64,000 nt of DNA from Streptomyces sp. GSL17-111 (GCF_037911585.1 NZ_JBAJNS010000001.1:2479001-2543000), one strand, 5' to 3'; shown: positions 36,214 to 45,137, counted from the first letter of the stretch. Notes: a model not told the origin generated them from the sequence alone. Translations and numbers: made by a program.

Positions 36214-36867
36214 CTACGGGACGGCCTTGATCTCACACCGATCCAAACCATCTACGGGCTCCACCTTGGTTCCACAAGTAATCATCTGCCAGTCGATCTT
36301 CAAGGTGTACGGATTACCACCAGCTTCGTAGTCAAGCCATGCCTGACGAATATGCCCACCGAATTTGCCAGATTCTACAACGAAAAGCAACTCCGTGAAG
36401 CCACCTGCATTGACATCGCAGCGTTGATCTATTATCCACCCCTTCTTGAACTCTTCAATCTCACCCGCCAAGCCTTCTCCCCCGTCGAGACTCGATGGGG
36501 GGCCAGAGGCACTGGACACCGGGGAAGAACCTGGTGGAGCTTCTCGCATCACAACCGAGATATTAAACGGCTCAACAAGTGTCTCGTATCTGACCTCTTC
36601 GAGAGTAATCTTTGTTCCTGTCGTGGAACAGAGCAAGAATGAACCGAAAGTTGCAGTCCAGGGCATCTTTTCAGGCGCATCAACAGAAGTCACGCCGGCT
36701 TTAGTTTCTGCACTCAATGGCCCGCCTTTTGATGTATGCTCTTCTCTTTCACTGGAGCAAGAACTGGAAAATGTCATGGCGAAAGCAAGCACGGTAACGA
36801 TTCGAAGCGCCCGCCGGCGGCGCATAAGAACCGGCCGGCGGACGTTTCCTCGAGTATTCAGGGCCAT
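36214..36867 (-). CDS. Orphan AT-rich lipoprotein gene
   Basis: 217 residues from ATG 36867, or 203 from ATG 36825, which gives the cleaner signal peptide MRRRRALRIVTVLAFAMTFS followed by a lipobox-like SSSC. The mature part has no recognised domain. Cysteines at LLCSTTG, DQRCDVN, ITCGTK and DRCEIK could form two disulfides. Codon use is markedly less GC-biased than in the surrounding genes, which points to recent acquisition. Confidence 0.6.
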   Translation of the reverse strand: MALNTRGNVRRPVLMRRRRALRIVTVLAFAMTFSSSCSSEREEHTSKGGPLSAETKAGVTSVDAPEKMPWTATFGSFLLCSTTGTKITLEEVRYETLVEPFNISVVMREAPPGSSPVSSASGPPSSLDGGEGLAGEIEEFKKGWIIDQRCDVNAGGFTELLFVVESGKFGGHIRQAWLDYEAGGNPYTLKIDWQMITCGTKVEPVDGLDRCEIKAVP

Positions 36868-36881
36868 GTGGCTTGGATTCC

Positions 36882-37741
36882 CTACCGGGGGATGCCCCTG
36901 CACGTTGTGCAGGGAGGCGGCTGCTGCTTCGAACTGAAGCTTGGGCTGCTGGATGACTCCTCCAGCCTAAGCTCCGAAGCGGATGCACCAGTACCCTCTA
37001 CAAGCCGGAAGGAAATAAATCGTGGCCTGTAAATGCCCGGGTCGCGGTAGTGCGCACCCTCAGGACTAACCCTACTGTCGAAATGATTCACGTTGTACGA
37101 CAACGTGTACCGATCACCCGATGTGAGCGTGTTATGCACATGTGCGTTGTACGCGAACACATCGGCATCCTTGTAAACTCCCCAAGGACCCGTTTCGGGC
37201 ATTCTGTAGACTTCATCGTTGCCCGACCAGGACCCGAAAGGGCCTGCCGGATTATTGCAGTCGAAACCACATACGAATCTTGTTGCTGAATGCCTCAGTG
37301 CTGTCCTGGCTGATGAGAACGAAGGCGCCCTTCCAGCGCGACACACTGAACTCGTTGGCAACACCGACGAGTGCATCTGTGCCTTCCGATTCGCCCAACA
37401 TCCAAGCGTTCTGCAGGTCGTCCAAAAACTGCCACTTCGTGATATCCGAGAGATCAGTTCCCGGAACGCGGGCAATCCGTAGCTTCTTATGCGTTGGGGC
37501 GTCGTTTACTCCGTAGATGTATGTGTATCCGTCCTTGCTCTGCGAGGCAGGAAGGATGGCGGCCCCCCATTGGACATTTGCATCTGACGGAATTCGATGC
37601 ACGTCCAATGGAGTACGAAGATCGTCAAGCGCAAAAGTGGCTACTACCATGTTCTCGAGACGGAAGTCCCAGTTGCCGTCACCGAATTTGTGCCACTCAT
37701 GGTAGATAACTTGCAGACGCTTTTCGCCGTTGACGTCTGTG
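36882..37741 (-). pseudogene. Frameshifted, 5'-truncated DUF4185/DUF5005-like secreted protein
   Basis: Two overlapping frames together read as one C-terminal protein part. From 37741 leftward: DVNGEKRLQVIYHEWHKFGD ... WGAAILPASQSKDGYTYIYG, up to a shift near 37260-37280. Then, in another frame, CGFDCNNPAGPFGSWSGNDE, followed by YNAHVHNTLTSGDRYTLSYN. The pattern recalls beta-propeller DUF4185/DUF5005 proteins of actinobacteria, many annotated as glycosidase-like. The 5' part is missing at the junction with the IS5-type remnant. Base composition is less GC-rich than the neighbourhood. Confidence 0.65.
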
Positions 37742-38374
37742 GGCCTGTTCGGACCGGCCCTTCGGGCGCCGGACCGGGACGAGGACGCCGATTCCGGAGC
37801 CGAGGTAGCCCTTGTCGGCGAGCGTGGGCAGGCCGTCGGCTGCCGCCTTGTACAGCGCGGGCAGAGCGTGGATGCGGGCGGCGGTGATGTCGGGGGTGGA
37901 CCCTGGCTCGGCATCGGAGACCCACAGCGGGGTGCCGTCGGGTGCTGCGAGGAACTGGACGTTCCCGCCGAACGCCTTGTCCTTCTGGCTGAACCAGAGG
38001 TCGTTGCCGTTGTCCCGGACGCCGGCGAGGCGGTCCGTTTCGATGAGCGTGCCGTCGAGGATCACATGGGTCATGCCGTCGTGCCGACTGTGTTCCAGGA
38101 CCTCGTGGAGGTCCGGGGCCTGGTCGGCGAGGACGTCGATGCCCTCGTGCAGGTAGCGGTAGCCGGTGGCCTGGGAGACCCCGGCGTCGCGGGCCAGGCA
38201 GTGCACGCAGCCGCGCTCGCGGAACCAGCGCAGCACCAGCACGGCCTGGCGGAACGGGCCGAGCGCGCGGCTGCCACGCGGAGTGCCAAGTCGCCGTCGG
38301 CGCGCGGCCAGCAGACGGGACAGGTACGCCACGACATGGCGTGGGACGTCGAGCGTGGCAACATAGGTGACCAA
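37697..38374 (-). pseudogene. IS5-type DDE transposase, truncated at its C-terminus
   Basis: 225 residues from a TTG start. An N-terminal helix-turn-helix (GVSQATGYRYLHEGIDVL) precedes the DDE domain; the first Asp lies in THVILDGTLIETDRL and the second in GSTPDITAARIHALPAL. Homology ends near VPVRRPKGRSEQ (about 37742); the last 15 codons are out-of-frame sequence of the neighbouring pseudogene. The segment with the catalytic Glu is gone, so the enzyme must be inactive. The IS remnant spans roughly 37742-38409; its inner end is missing. Confidence 0.8.
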
Positions 38375-38488
38375 CGTGAAGCCTCTGGTGTTGCGGACAT
38401 GATCTTGTGGTGAGACCTGTCCTACCAGGGGCTTTACGTCTGCCTGCGGCCGGGCCCAGCCCGACCGGCCTGCTCACGCACGGGGGAT

Positions 38489-38770
38489 TCACACCCCTTC
38501 GCGGAGATCATTTCGCTGAGAAAACGTCACTTGGTACAGATGATCCACGGACCGGTCGCTCAACTGGGCCTCCATCAACCGACGAAGCCGCAGCCCTCTC
38601 CGCTGGAGCTCGTGCCCGCGGCGATTAGGCAGCTTGAGCCAGGGATGGTGCATAGCTTCGCCGCAGCCCTCGCACGGGCTGCTGACGACGGACTGCCGCC
38701 CCGCAAGCCACACCGCGGCACCTGCCCCCGTGGCCAGCCGATCAGTTCCGAGGGCACATCCGGGGCACAT
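38489..38770 (-). CDS. Possible small cysteine-rich protein or gene fragment
   Basis: 93 residues beginning MCPGCALGTDRLATG with further CEGCGEAMHHPW, so four cysteines in two CxxC pairs could form a zinc site. No ribosome site is obvious. It lies between the IS5 remnant and repeat R2 and may be a fragment of an acquired gene. Low confidence that it is expressed. Confidence 0.3.
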   Translation of the reverse strand: MCPGCALGTDRLATGAGAAVWLAGRQSVVSSPCEGCGEAMHHPWLKLPNRRGHELQRRGLRLRRLMEAQLSDRSVDHLYQVTFSQRNDLREGV

Positions 38771-38879
38771 GAGCCTGGGAAACGGCGTTGACCGGTGAGA
38801 ACTCGGGAGACATGTTTTCCCAGATCAACGCACACTTCGCCGAGAGGCCTCAGGTCAGCGCCCCGCCGTCCTCAATCGC

Positions 38880-39003
38880 TGCACCAGTGGCAGGACTTCA
38901 TCCACCGCCTACACGAAGCAGGCCACGAGGCCTACTGCCTCGTCTGGCCCTGAGGCCCCACGCACCGCGCCCCGCCCGGCCGAGGTCATCGGCCGGGCGG
39001 GGC
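38880..39003 (+). repeat. Direct repeat R2 of the hypothetical gene's 3' end
   Basis: Second copy of R1. It encodes, without a start, [23 protein letters not shown] and stop, followed by the terminator hairpin (38965-39007). Upstream sequence is unrelated to the R1 gene, so the boundary at 38880 is sharp. Bases 35840-38879 between the copies hold the acquired genes and remnants. Confidence 0.85.
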
Positions 39004-39016
39004 GCGGGTCCGCACG

Positions 39017-39202
39017 TCACCGCTCGGAGGCGAACCTCACGAACGCGCTCCACGTACGATGCGAGACGGAGACGGGTCGGCGGTGGACGTTCTTCGAGTC
39101 GCGCACGTGCACCACGTCGAACGCTCCGGCCACCTCGACACAGTTGGAGTCGTGCTCGTTGCTGCTGTAGCTGCTCTTGAACCAGGCGCTATGGGCAAAC
39201 AT
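39017..39202 (-). CDS. DUF397 domain protein (distal)
   Basis: 61 residues: FKSSYSSNEHDSNCVEVAGA, then VHVRDSKNV and WSAFVRF, the DUF397 signature. These small proteins are typically encoded next to WhiJ-type XRE regulators in Streptomyces and are thought to modulate them. It is third in the leftward set XRE-DUF397-DUF397 and starts six bases after the preceding stop. Confidence 0.9.
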   Translation of the reverse strand: MFAHSAWFKSSYSSNEHDSNCVEVAGAFDVVHVRDSKNVHRRPVSVSHRTWSAFVRFASER

Positions 39203-39208
39203 GGTCGA

Positions 39209-39418
39209 TCAACCCTTCACGGCCATCGCGATGAAGTCGGCCCAGGCGGCGTGCGGAACGGCGAAGCTCGGGCCGCGCTGAATCTTGGAGTCCCGGACGT
39301 GCACGGCGTCAGGCGCCTTCGCGATCTCGACGCAGTCGGAGCCATGCTCATTGCTGCTGTGGCTGCTTTTGTGCCATTCGAGGACGGTTTCGGCCTTGGT
39401 CGTTGAATGGGGGCTCAC
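39209..39418 (-). CDS. DUF397 domain protein (proximal)
   Basis: 69 residues from GTG 39418: LEWHKSSHSSNEHGSDCVEI, VHVRDSKIQRG and WADFIAMA, clearly paralogous to the following gene. The GTG overlaps the stop of the XRE regulator (GTGA), so it is co-translated with it. Presumed partner of that regulator. Confidence 0.9.
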   Translation of the reverse strand: MSPHSTTKAETVLEWHKSSHSSNEHGSDCVEIAKAPDAVHVRDSKIQRGPSFAVPHAAWADFIAMAVKG

Positions 39419-40257
39419 GTCTCTCCCAGCAGTTTCTCGATGAAGGCCAGCGACTCCCTCGGAGTGAGAGCCTGAGCTCGCAGCATCCCATATTGCAGCT
39501 CCAGTGACTGCACTTGCTGCGGTTCGACCACGGTCCGTGCGACGTGCTGGACTTCGCAGTACCCGACGGTGCCACCGCCTCGCAGCTTGAAGAGCCGGAA
39601 GCCGCCCCCGAGCCCCGCGTGATCGCCCAGAGCCGTCGGCATGATCTGAATCTGCACGTTGCGGAACTGCCCGACCGCCAGGAGATGTTCCAGCTGGCGG
39701 CGCTGCATGTCGAGACTGTGCAGGGGGCGGCGGAGCGTGACCTCCTCCTGCACGAAGCTCATCACCGGCTCGGTCTTCGAACCGTCGATGTGCTGTTGCC
39801 GTGCCATACGAGCACCGACATTCCGCTCGATGACGTCCGGCGGAAAGAGCGGCTGCCGCATCTCGAAGATGGCTCGCGTGTACTCCTCCGTCTGCAAGAG
39901 GGCATGGAGCGTCTGGTTGCTGTAGACGCCCATCTCGACGGAGTCGGCTTCCAGCTTGGCGATGCTGCGGACGCGTTTGGGATACCGGGCCTCGGTGACC
40001 TCCTGGGCCAGGGCCTTGAGCTTGCCGCCGGCGCCCAGGACGTCGTCGGCCTGCTCCAGGAGGTTCGGCTTGGGCAGACGGCGTCCGCGCTCCACCGCCG
40101 AGATCATCTCCTCGCTGTAGTTGAGGGCGACACCCAGCTCCGCCTGGGTCATGCCGGCGTCCTCCCGCCACAGCTTGAGCTGGCGGCCGACCGTGCGCAT
40201 GAGCGCACCGAAGTCGTCCTCCGCGCCGTCGTCCAGCAGACCTTCGTCGTCGATCAC
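39415..40257 (-). CDS. WhiJ-like XRE regulator with DUF5753 domain
   Basis: A 280-residue regulator: N-terminal XRE helix-turn-helix (AGMTQAELGVALNYSEEMISAVERGRRLP, residues about 35-63) and a C-terminal DUF5753 ligand-like domain (MGVYSNQTLHALLQTEEYTRAIF onward). Proteins of this kind with DUF397 partners control development and secondary metabolism in Streptomyces (whiJ, abaA loci). Divergent from the ATPase gene at 40414; the 156-bp gap should hold both promoters. Confidence 0.9.
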   Translation of the reverse strand: MIDDEGLLDDGAEDDFGALMRTVGRQLKLWREDAGMTQAELGVALNYSEEMISAVERGRRLPKPNLLEQADDVLGAGGKLKALAQEVTEARYPKRVRSIAKLEADSVEMGVYSNQTLHALLQTEEYTRAIFEMRQPLFPPDVIERNVGARMARQQHIDGSKTEPVMSFVQEEVTLRRPLHSLDMQRRQLEHLLAVGQFRNVQIQIMPTALGDHAGLGGGFRLFKLRGGGTVGYCEVQHVARTVVEPQQVQSLELQYGMLRAQALTPRESLAFIEKLLGET

Positions 40258-40413
40258 AACCGCCCCACTCCCGTTGTGCCGTGGTCAACCGCGCCCGGCG
40301 CCAACGGGTCACCCCGGACGGCCCGGACAGGACCGGACACCGCCCGGACCGATCACCCTGCGTGCGGACTGCGTCACTGTTCAGGGTAGACAGAACCGGA
40401 CACGCTGGGTGAT

Positions 40414-40842
40414 GTGAACGCAGAAATCACTTCGCCCGAAAACCCCGCCCCGGTCCACCAGTTCACCGTGATGCTGTCGCCCACCCGGCGCGGTGCCCGG
40501 CTGGTCCGCCTCCTGACCGTGGCGCACCTCGGGCACTGGGGACTGCCGACGGACTCGGCCGGGCACATCGTCGCGGAGCTGGCGACCAACGCAATCCTGC
40601 ACGGACGCGTGCGGGGCCGGGACTTCCTCCTCGGCCTGACCGTCACGGACAAGACGCTCCGCATCGAGGTCACCGACACGCGCGGCGACCGGCTACCAGC
40701 CACGGACCGAGAACTGCCCGCCCGGCTCACCGAGTCGGGACGCGGGCTGCTGCTCGTGGACGCACTGGCCGCGCGCTGGGGCGTCCGCACCGGACCGCCG
40801 CCGCGCAAGACGGTCTGGGCCGAACTCGACCTCCCGTCCTGA
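40414..40842 (+). CDS. RsbW-like ATP-binding (anti-sigma type) protein
   Basis: A 142-residue GHKL-ATPase fold: N box IVAELATNAILHG, G1 box IEVTDTRGDRLP and G2 box ESGRGLLLVDALA. Such stand-alone HATPase_c domains act as anti-sigma or protein kinases and accompany WhiJ-type regulators (abaA orfA type). It starts at GTG 40414. It belongs functionally with the XRE/DUF397 set. Confidence 0.88.
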   Translation: MNAEITSPENPAPVHQFTVMLSPTRRGARLVRLLTVAHLGHWGLPTDSAGHIVAELATNAILHGRVRGRDFLLGLTVTDKTLRIEVTDTRGDRLPATDRELPARLTESGRGLLLVDALAARWGVRTGPPPRKTVWAELDLPS

Positions 40843-41133
40843 CCCGCCCACACCGCGCCCACCGGGTCGTGGAGAACCGCGTCCCGGCGCACGAGGACCC
40901 GACAACCCCCGACGCCAACCGCTTTCAAGGATCTTCGCGAAAGAACTTCCCCCCACCCACCCCTCACCCCGTGCACCCGGACGGGTGAATGAGCGCCGAA
41001 GAGGCTGGACAGGGCGGCTGTTGACCGGCATAGGCTCGCGACGATCACACAACCACACACATGCGACGGCCCCCGATCCGGGACTGGCATCCCGATCGAG
41101 GGCCTGACCACCGAGGAAGAATGAGGCTTCCCG

Positions 41134-42030
41134 ATGGCTGAGGCGCAGCTTAGCGCCCATGTCCGCACGCCGTCCGCCGTTCCGCAGGCGGGCGTCACCC
41201 ACGTACGGGCACGGCACACCGAACGGTTCACCGTGGTCGGCAACCACCTCGCCCAGCACCGCGAACTGTCCGCGACGGCGATCGGGCTCGCCGTCCACAT
41301 CCAGTCACTCCCCGAGGGCGCGCGGGTCGGCATCAAGGCCCTGGCCGCCCGCTTCACCGAGGGCGAGACCCGCATCGCCGCCGCCCTCCGCGAACTGGAG
41401 ACCCACGGCTACCTGACCCGCCACCGCACCCGCCTCCCCAGCGGCCGCGTCGTCACCCGCACCGTCTGCCACCACCGCCCCGACAGCCCACCACCCCCAC
41501 CTCCCGCGCCCCGGCGTTCCGCGCTCCACCGCCCCCACCCGGTCCCCGGGCCCGCCCCCGCCGATCTCCCCGCCCCTCCTCCGCAGGCCGCCCAACCCGC
41601 ACCCCACCGCGCACCCCCCGCCCCACAACCCCTCCCCGAACCCCGCACCACGAACCTCGGCCGACACCGCACCGCCGGGGACTTCCTGGCGAGCCTGCAC
41701 CGCGACGACCCCCGCCTCCTCCTCCCCGAACGCGACATCCGCCGCCTCACCCCGGCCGTCGCCGCCTGGCTCGAACGCGGCACTCCACTCGCCACCATCC
41801 GCACCACCCTCACCACCGACCTCCCCCACCCCCTCCGCACCCCCGCAGGCCTCCTCGCACACCGCCTCACCACCCTCATCCCACCCCGAACCACCACCAC
41901 ACCCCCACCACCGAAACCCCACCCCTTCCAGGAGTGCCGAGGCGACTGCGGCCGCGTCTTCCGCTCTTCCACCCCCGGCCACTGCCGCGACTGCCGCCCC
42001 ACACCCACCGTGAACGCCCCCTGGCCGTGA
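41134..42030 (+). CDS. Winged-helix DNA-binding protein with C-terminal Cys cluster
   Basis: A 298-residue protein. The N-terminal third is a winged helix (LSATAIGLAVHIQSLPEG, then LAARFTEGETRIAAALRELETHGYLTRHRTRLPSGR). The middle is Pro/His-rich. The C-terminus carries CRGDCGRVFRSSTPGHCRDC, a CxxxC...CxxC zinc-ribbon-like cluster. A 291-bp gap with no evident gene lies upstream. It ends one base before repeat R3. Confidence 0.8.
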   Translation: MAEAQLSAHVRTPSAVPQAGVTHVRARHTERFTVVGNHLAQHRELSATAIGLAVHIQSLPEGARVGIKALAARFTEGETRIAAALRELETHGYLTRHRTRLPSGRVVTRTVCHHRPDSPPPPPPAPRRSALHRPHPVPGPAPADLPAPPPQAAQPAPHRAPPAPQPLPEPRTTNLGRHRTAGDFLASLHRDDPRLLLPERDIRRLTPAVAAWLERGTPLATIRTTLTTDLPHPLRTPAGLLAHRLTTLIPPRTTTTPPPPKPHPFQECRGDCGRVFRSSTPGHCRDCRPTPTVNAPWP

Positions 42031-42031
42031 G

Positions 42032-42100
42032 TGGAAACACTTCGTGCACCGCCTGCACGAAGCCGGTCACGCGGCCTACTGCCTCGCGTTGTCCCGAGGC
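42032..42100 (+). repeat. Degenerate direct repeat R3 of the hypothetical gene's 3' end
   Basis: Third copy, coding part only: in frame it reads [23 protein letters not shown], against [22 protein letters not shown] in R1. The stop has been lost and the terminator is absent. It lies immediately after the winged-helix gene, so the WhiJ-like set (39.0-42.0 kb) is framed by R2 and R3. Confidence 0.75.
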
Positions 42101-42107
42101 GGGCGGG

Positions 42108-42503
42108 TCAGCCGACCGGGCGGCGCGTGGCGGTGAGCCGCAGGCGGACCTCGACCTCGTGCTCCCCCGGCACCGTGCCGTGGTCCTCGGTGGCGAAGGC
42201 GGCGGCCAGGGCGTCCCTGACCTGCCGGACGGGGTGGGCGGCGCCGTGGATCTCCGCGCGGACGTCCTCCGCCAGCGCCGCCGGGGCACCGGCCCGGTCG
42301 GTGCGCGGCGTCGCGGTGTCCACCGTCGAGGACCACACCACGTGGTGCTCCGCCTCCGCCGTGCCGCGCGCGGGCACCGGCCCGGCGTCGCACCCCTGCG
42401 GGTAGGCCTCCCGCAGGGCCTCGAAGACGACGCCCGCCGTCTCGTGGCCGCAGTCCGTCAGGTGAACGCTGACGCAGTCCTCGGTATCAGGGCTCCTGCT
42501 CAC
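42108..42503 (-). CDS. Hypothetical protein
   Basis: 131 residues from GTG 42503. A small acidic protein: N-terminal HLTDCGHETAGVVFEALREAYP, a middle region EHHVVWSSTVDTA, and a C-terminal strand HEVEVRLRLTATRRPVG. No family is recognised. It is divergent from the MmyB-type regulator gene. Coding bias supports it as a real gene. Confidence 0.65.
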   Translation of the reverse strand: MSRSPDTEDCVSVHLTDCGHETAGVVFEALREAYPQGCDAGPVPARGTAEAEHHVVWSSTVDTATPRTDRAGAPAALAEDVRAEIHGAAHPVRQVRDALAAAFATEDHGTVPGEHEVEVRLRLTATRRPVG

Positions 42504-42661
42504 CGGTGCTCCTCACCGTCGCGCGTGGCCGTCTCCCTCTCCCCACCGTACGACGCCCCACCCCACCCCGCGCCCGCACGCGCGCCTCCGGCGGCCGGAC
42601 GCGGGAGGCGCGGGGTCTCCGGTGGCGTGGTCAGGGCTGGGCGCTGACTACGCTCGGGTGT

Positions 42662-43492
42662 ATGGAGACCGCTGAACTGCCCGGGGTCGGAACGTTGTTG
42701 CGTGAGTGGCGGCAGCGGCGCAGACTCAGCCAGCTGCAACTCGCCCTCGACGCCGGGTCCTCCGCCCGGCACGTGTCGTGCGTCGAGACGGGGCGGGCGC
42801 GGCCCAGCCGCTCGATGGTGCTGCGGCTCGCCGGGACGCTGGACGTGCCGCTACGGGAGCGGAACACGCTGCTGCTGGCGGCCGGGTACGCCCCCGCCTT
42901 CCACGAGTCGGGGATGGACGCCGCCGGGATGGCCGCCGTCCGGTCGGCGCTCGACGTCATGCTCACCGCGCACGAGCCGTACCCGGCGGTGGTCGTGGAC
43001 CGGCTGTGGAACGTCGTCAGCGCCAACGCGGCGATGGGGCGGCTCCTGACCGGCCTGCCGCCCGCCCTGCTCGGCCCGCCGTCGAACATGTACCGGACGG
43101 CCCTCCACCCGGAGGGCCTGCTGCCGCGCCTCGTCAACGCCGACGAGGTGCGCGGCCACCTGCTGGGCCGCCTCCTGCGCCAGGTGCGGGCGAGCGGCGA
43201 CGCCGGGCTGCGCGCGCTGTACGACGAGGTCGCCGCGCACGGGCCGCCCGGTGCGGCGGACACCGCGCACGACGGCCCGGCCGGGCCGGTGGTGCTCCCC
43301 GTCCGGCTGGAGAGCCCGCACGGCGAGCTGGCGATGTTCAGCACCATCGCGACGTTCGGCGCGCCCGCCGACGTCACGCTCTCCGAGCTGGCCGTCGAGT
43401 CGTTCCATCCGCTGGACGACGCCACGGCGCGCCGGTTCCGGGAGCTCGCGGCGGACGCGGCGGACGCAGCGGATGCGGGGGACAGGCGATGA
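42662..43492 (+). CDS. XRE regulator with MmyB-like ligand-binding domain
   Basis: A 276-residue regulator: helix-turn-helix RRRLSQLQLALDAGSSARHVSCVETGRARPS (about residues 17-47), then the MmyB-like domain beginning HEPYPAVVVDRLWNVVSANAAM, which in family members binds a fatty-acid-like ligand. Such regulators usually control an adjacent or divergent oxidoreductase; none is adjacent here. Its stop overlaps the start of the MazG-like gene (ATGA). Confidence 0.88.
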   Translation: METAELPGVGTLLREWRQRRRLSQLQLALDAGSSARHVSCVETGRARPSRSMVLRLAGTLDVPLRERNTLLLAAGYAPAFHESGMDAAGMAAVRSALDVMLTAHEPYPAVVVDRLWNVVSANAAMGRLLTGLPPALLGPPSNMYRTALHPEGLLPRLVNADEVRGHLLGRLLRQVRASGDAGLRALYDEVAAHGPPGAADTAHDGPAGPVVLPVRLESPHGELAMFSTIATFGAPADVTLSELAVESFHPLDDATARRFRELAADAADAADAGDRR

Positions 43493-43803
43493 CCGAGGAC
43501 ACCTGGCGGACCGTCGAGGAGCTGCTGGCGTGGCTGCAGCGGGAGAGCAGGGTGCCGCCGGAGCAGGAGCGGCTGCTGCGCATCCTCAAGGTCAGTGAGG
43601 AGGCCGGGGAGGTGGCCCAGGCGGTGATCGGGGCGGTCGGCCAGAACCCGCGCAAGGGCTTCAGCCACACCTGGGAGGACGTGGGCAGCGAGCTGTGCGA
43701 CGTCATCCTGACCGCGATGGTCGCTCTGCGCTCCCTGACCCCCGAGGCGGAACGCGTCTTCGCGGCGCACGTGGCGAAGGTGGCGGAACGCTCCCTGCGG
43801 TGA
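43489..43803 (+). CDS. MazG-like nucleotide pyrophosphohydrolase
   Basis: A 104-residue all-alpha protein with the metal-binding pattern EEAGEVAQAVIG and, after the next helix, SELCDVILTAM (ExxD), as in MazG and dUTPase-like enzymes that hydrolyse nucleoside triphosphates. It is translationally coupled to the XRE regulator. Confidence 0.85.
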   Translation: MTEDTWRTVEELLAWLQRESRVPPEQERLLRILKVSEEAGEVAQAVIGAVGQNPRKGFSHTWEDVGSELCDVILTAMVALRSLTPEAERVFAAHVAKVAERSLR

Positions 43804-43898
43804 CTTCTCGTGCGTTCCTCCCATCGAAGTCGCACCTGCCAGGGTGAAGATCCAGAATTGGTTGCAGGTGCGGCTGGTAGGCCCGTAGGTTGGCGCAC

Positions 43899-44294
43899 AT
43901 GCAGTCCTACACCATCGGTCAGGCGGCCCGGCTCCTCGGCGTCAGCCCCGACACAGCGCGCCGCTGGGCGGACGCCGGACGGGTCGCGACCCACCGCGAC
44001 GACTCCGGACGCCGGCTCATCGACGGCCGCGACCTGGCCGCCTTCGCCGTCGAGGTCGGCCAGGGAAGTCACGGCGAGGACCAGGCGCCCTACACCTCCG
44101 CCCGCAACGCCTTCCCCGGCATCGTCACCGCCGTCACGCTCGGCGACGTCGCGGCCCAGGTCGAGATCCAGGCCGGTCCGCACCGGCTCGTCTCGCTGCT
44201 GACCCGGGAGGCCGTCGAGGAACTCGGCCTGGAGGTCGGCGTCCGGGCGACCGCCCGCGTGAAGTCCACCAGCGTGCACATCGACTGCGGCTGA
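43899..44294 (+). CDS. MerR-type HTH/TOBE molybdate-binding regulator
   Basis: A 131-residue protein: an excisionase/MerR-like helix-turn-helix (YTIGQAARLLGVSPDTARRWADAGRV) followed by a single TOBE (Mop) molybdate-binding domain (SARNAFPGIVTAVTLGDVAAQVEI). Position just upstream of modA suggests it senses molybdate and controls the uptake genes. The ATG at 43899 is preferred to one three codons upstream. Confidence 0.88.
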   Translation: MQSYTIGQAARLLGVSPDTARRWADAGRVATHRDDSGRRLIDGRDLAAFAVEVGQGSHGEDQAPYTSARNAFPGIVTAVTLGDVAAQVEIQAGPHRLVSLLTREAVEELGLEVGVRATARVKSTSVHIDCG

Positions 44295-44326
44295 GCCGCG
44301 CCACCAGCCCGAGGAGCCGCACCGCC

Positions 44327-45109
44327 ATGCCTCCCGCACCACCCCACGCCGTCCGCCGCCGCGCCACCGCGCCCGCCCTCGCCGCCGCACTGCTCCTGCC
44401 GCTGGCCGCCTGCGGGTCCGGCAGCGGCGGGCAGGACGGCGACGGGACGGAGCTGACGGTCCTGGCGGCCTCCTCCCTCACCGACGCCTTCGAACGGGCC
44501 GGAGCCGCCTACACGGAGGACCACCCCGGCACCACGGTGACGTTCTCCTTCGCCGGCTCGCAGGAACTCACCGCCCAGGTCCGGCAGGGCGCACCGGCCG
44601 ACGTCATCGCCACCGCCGACGCGGAGTCCCTGGCGGACGTGGCGGGCGAGACCGGCGAACCCGTCGCCTTCGCCGGGAACCGGCTCGTCATCGTCACCGG
44701 CGAGGGCAACCCGCACGGCGTCGAGACCCTGGCCGACCTCGCCGACGCGGACCTGACGGTCGTCCTCGCGGCGCCCGAGGTCCCCGTCGGGGCGTACGGG
44801 CAGGAGGTGCTGGAGCGGCAGGGCGTCGACGTCGAACCGGCGTCCGAGGAGCCCAACGTGCGCGCGGTACTGAGCAAGGTGGCGCTCGGCGAGGCCGACG
44901 CGGGCCTCGTGTACCGCACGGACGCCGCCACGAGCCCCGACACGGTCGACGCCGTGGAGATCCCCGACGCCCAGAACGCCGTCGCCGCCTACCCGGCCGC
45001 CACGCTGGACGCCTCCGAACACCCCGAGGACGCCGCCGCCTTCGTGGAGTGGCTGCGCGGCCCCCGGGCGCAGCGGATCCTGGCGGAGTACGGCTTCCAG
45101 CAGCCCTGA
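44327..45109 (+). CDS. modA: Molybdate ABC transporter substrate-binding lipoprotein
   Basis: A 260-residue lipoprotein (lipobox LPLAAC) of the ModA family: LTVLAASSLTDAFERAG, FSFAGSQELTAQVRQGAPADVIATAD and EADAGLVYRTDA supply the oxyanion-binding Ser/Ala loops. Its start follows GAGGAG. It captures molybdate, or tungstate, for the fused permease-ATPase downstream. Confidence 0.93.
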   Translation: MPPAPPHAVRRRATAPALAAALLLPLAACGSGSGGQDGDGTELTVLAASSLTDAFERAGAAYTEDHPGTTVTFSFAGSQELTAQVRQGAPADVIATADAESLADVAGETGEPVAFAGNRLVIVTGEGNPHGVETLADLADADLTVVLAAPEVPVGAYGQEVLERQGVDVEPASEEPNVRAVLSKVALGEADAGLVYRTDAATSPDTVDAVEIPDAQNAVAAYPAATLDASEHPEDAAAFVEWLRGPRAQRILAEYGFQQP

Positions 45110-45137
45110 GCCGCCGTCGACCCCGAAGGCCGTACCC

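Noticed and set aside
40843..41133. A possible gene in the 291-bp gap before the winged-helix gene
   Set aside because: No open frame with coding character on either strand; probably promoter and leader DNA.
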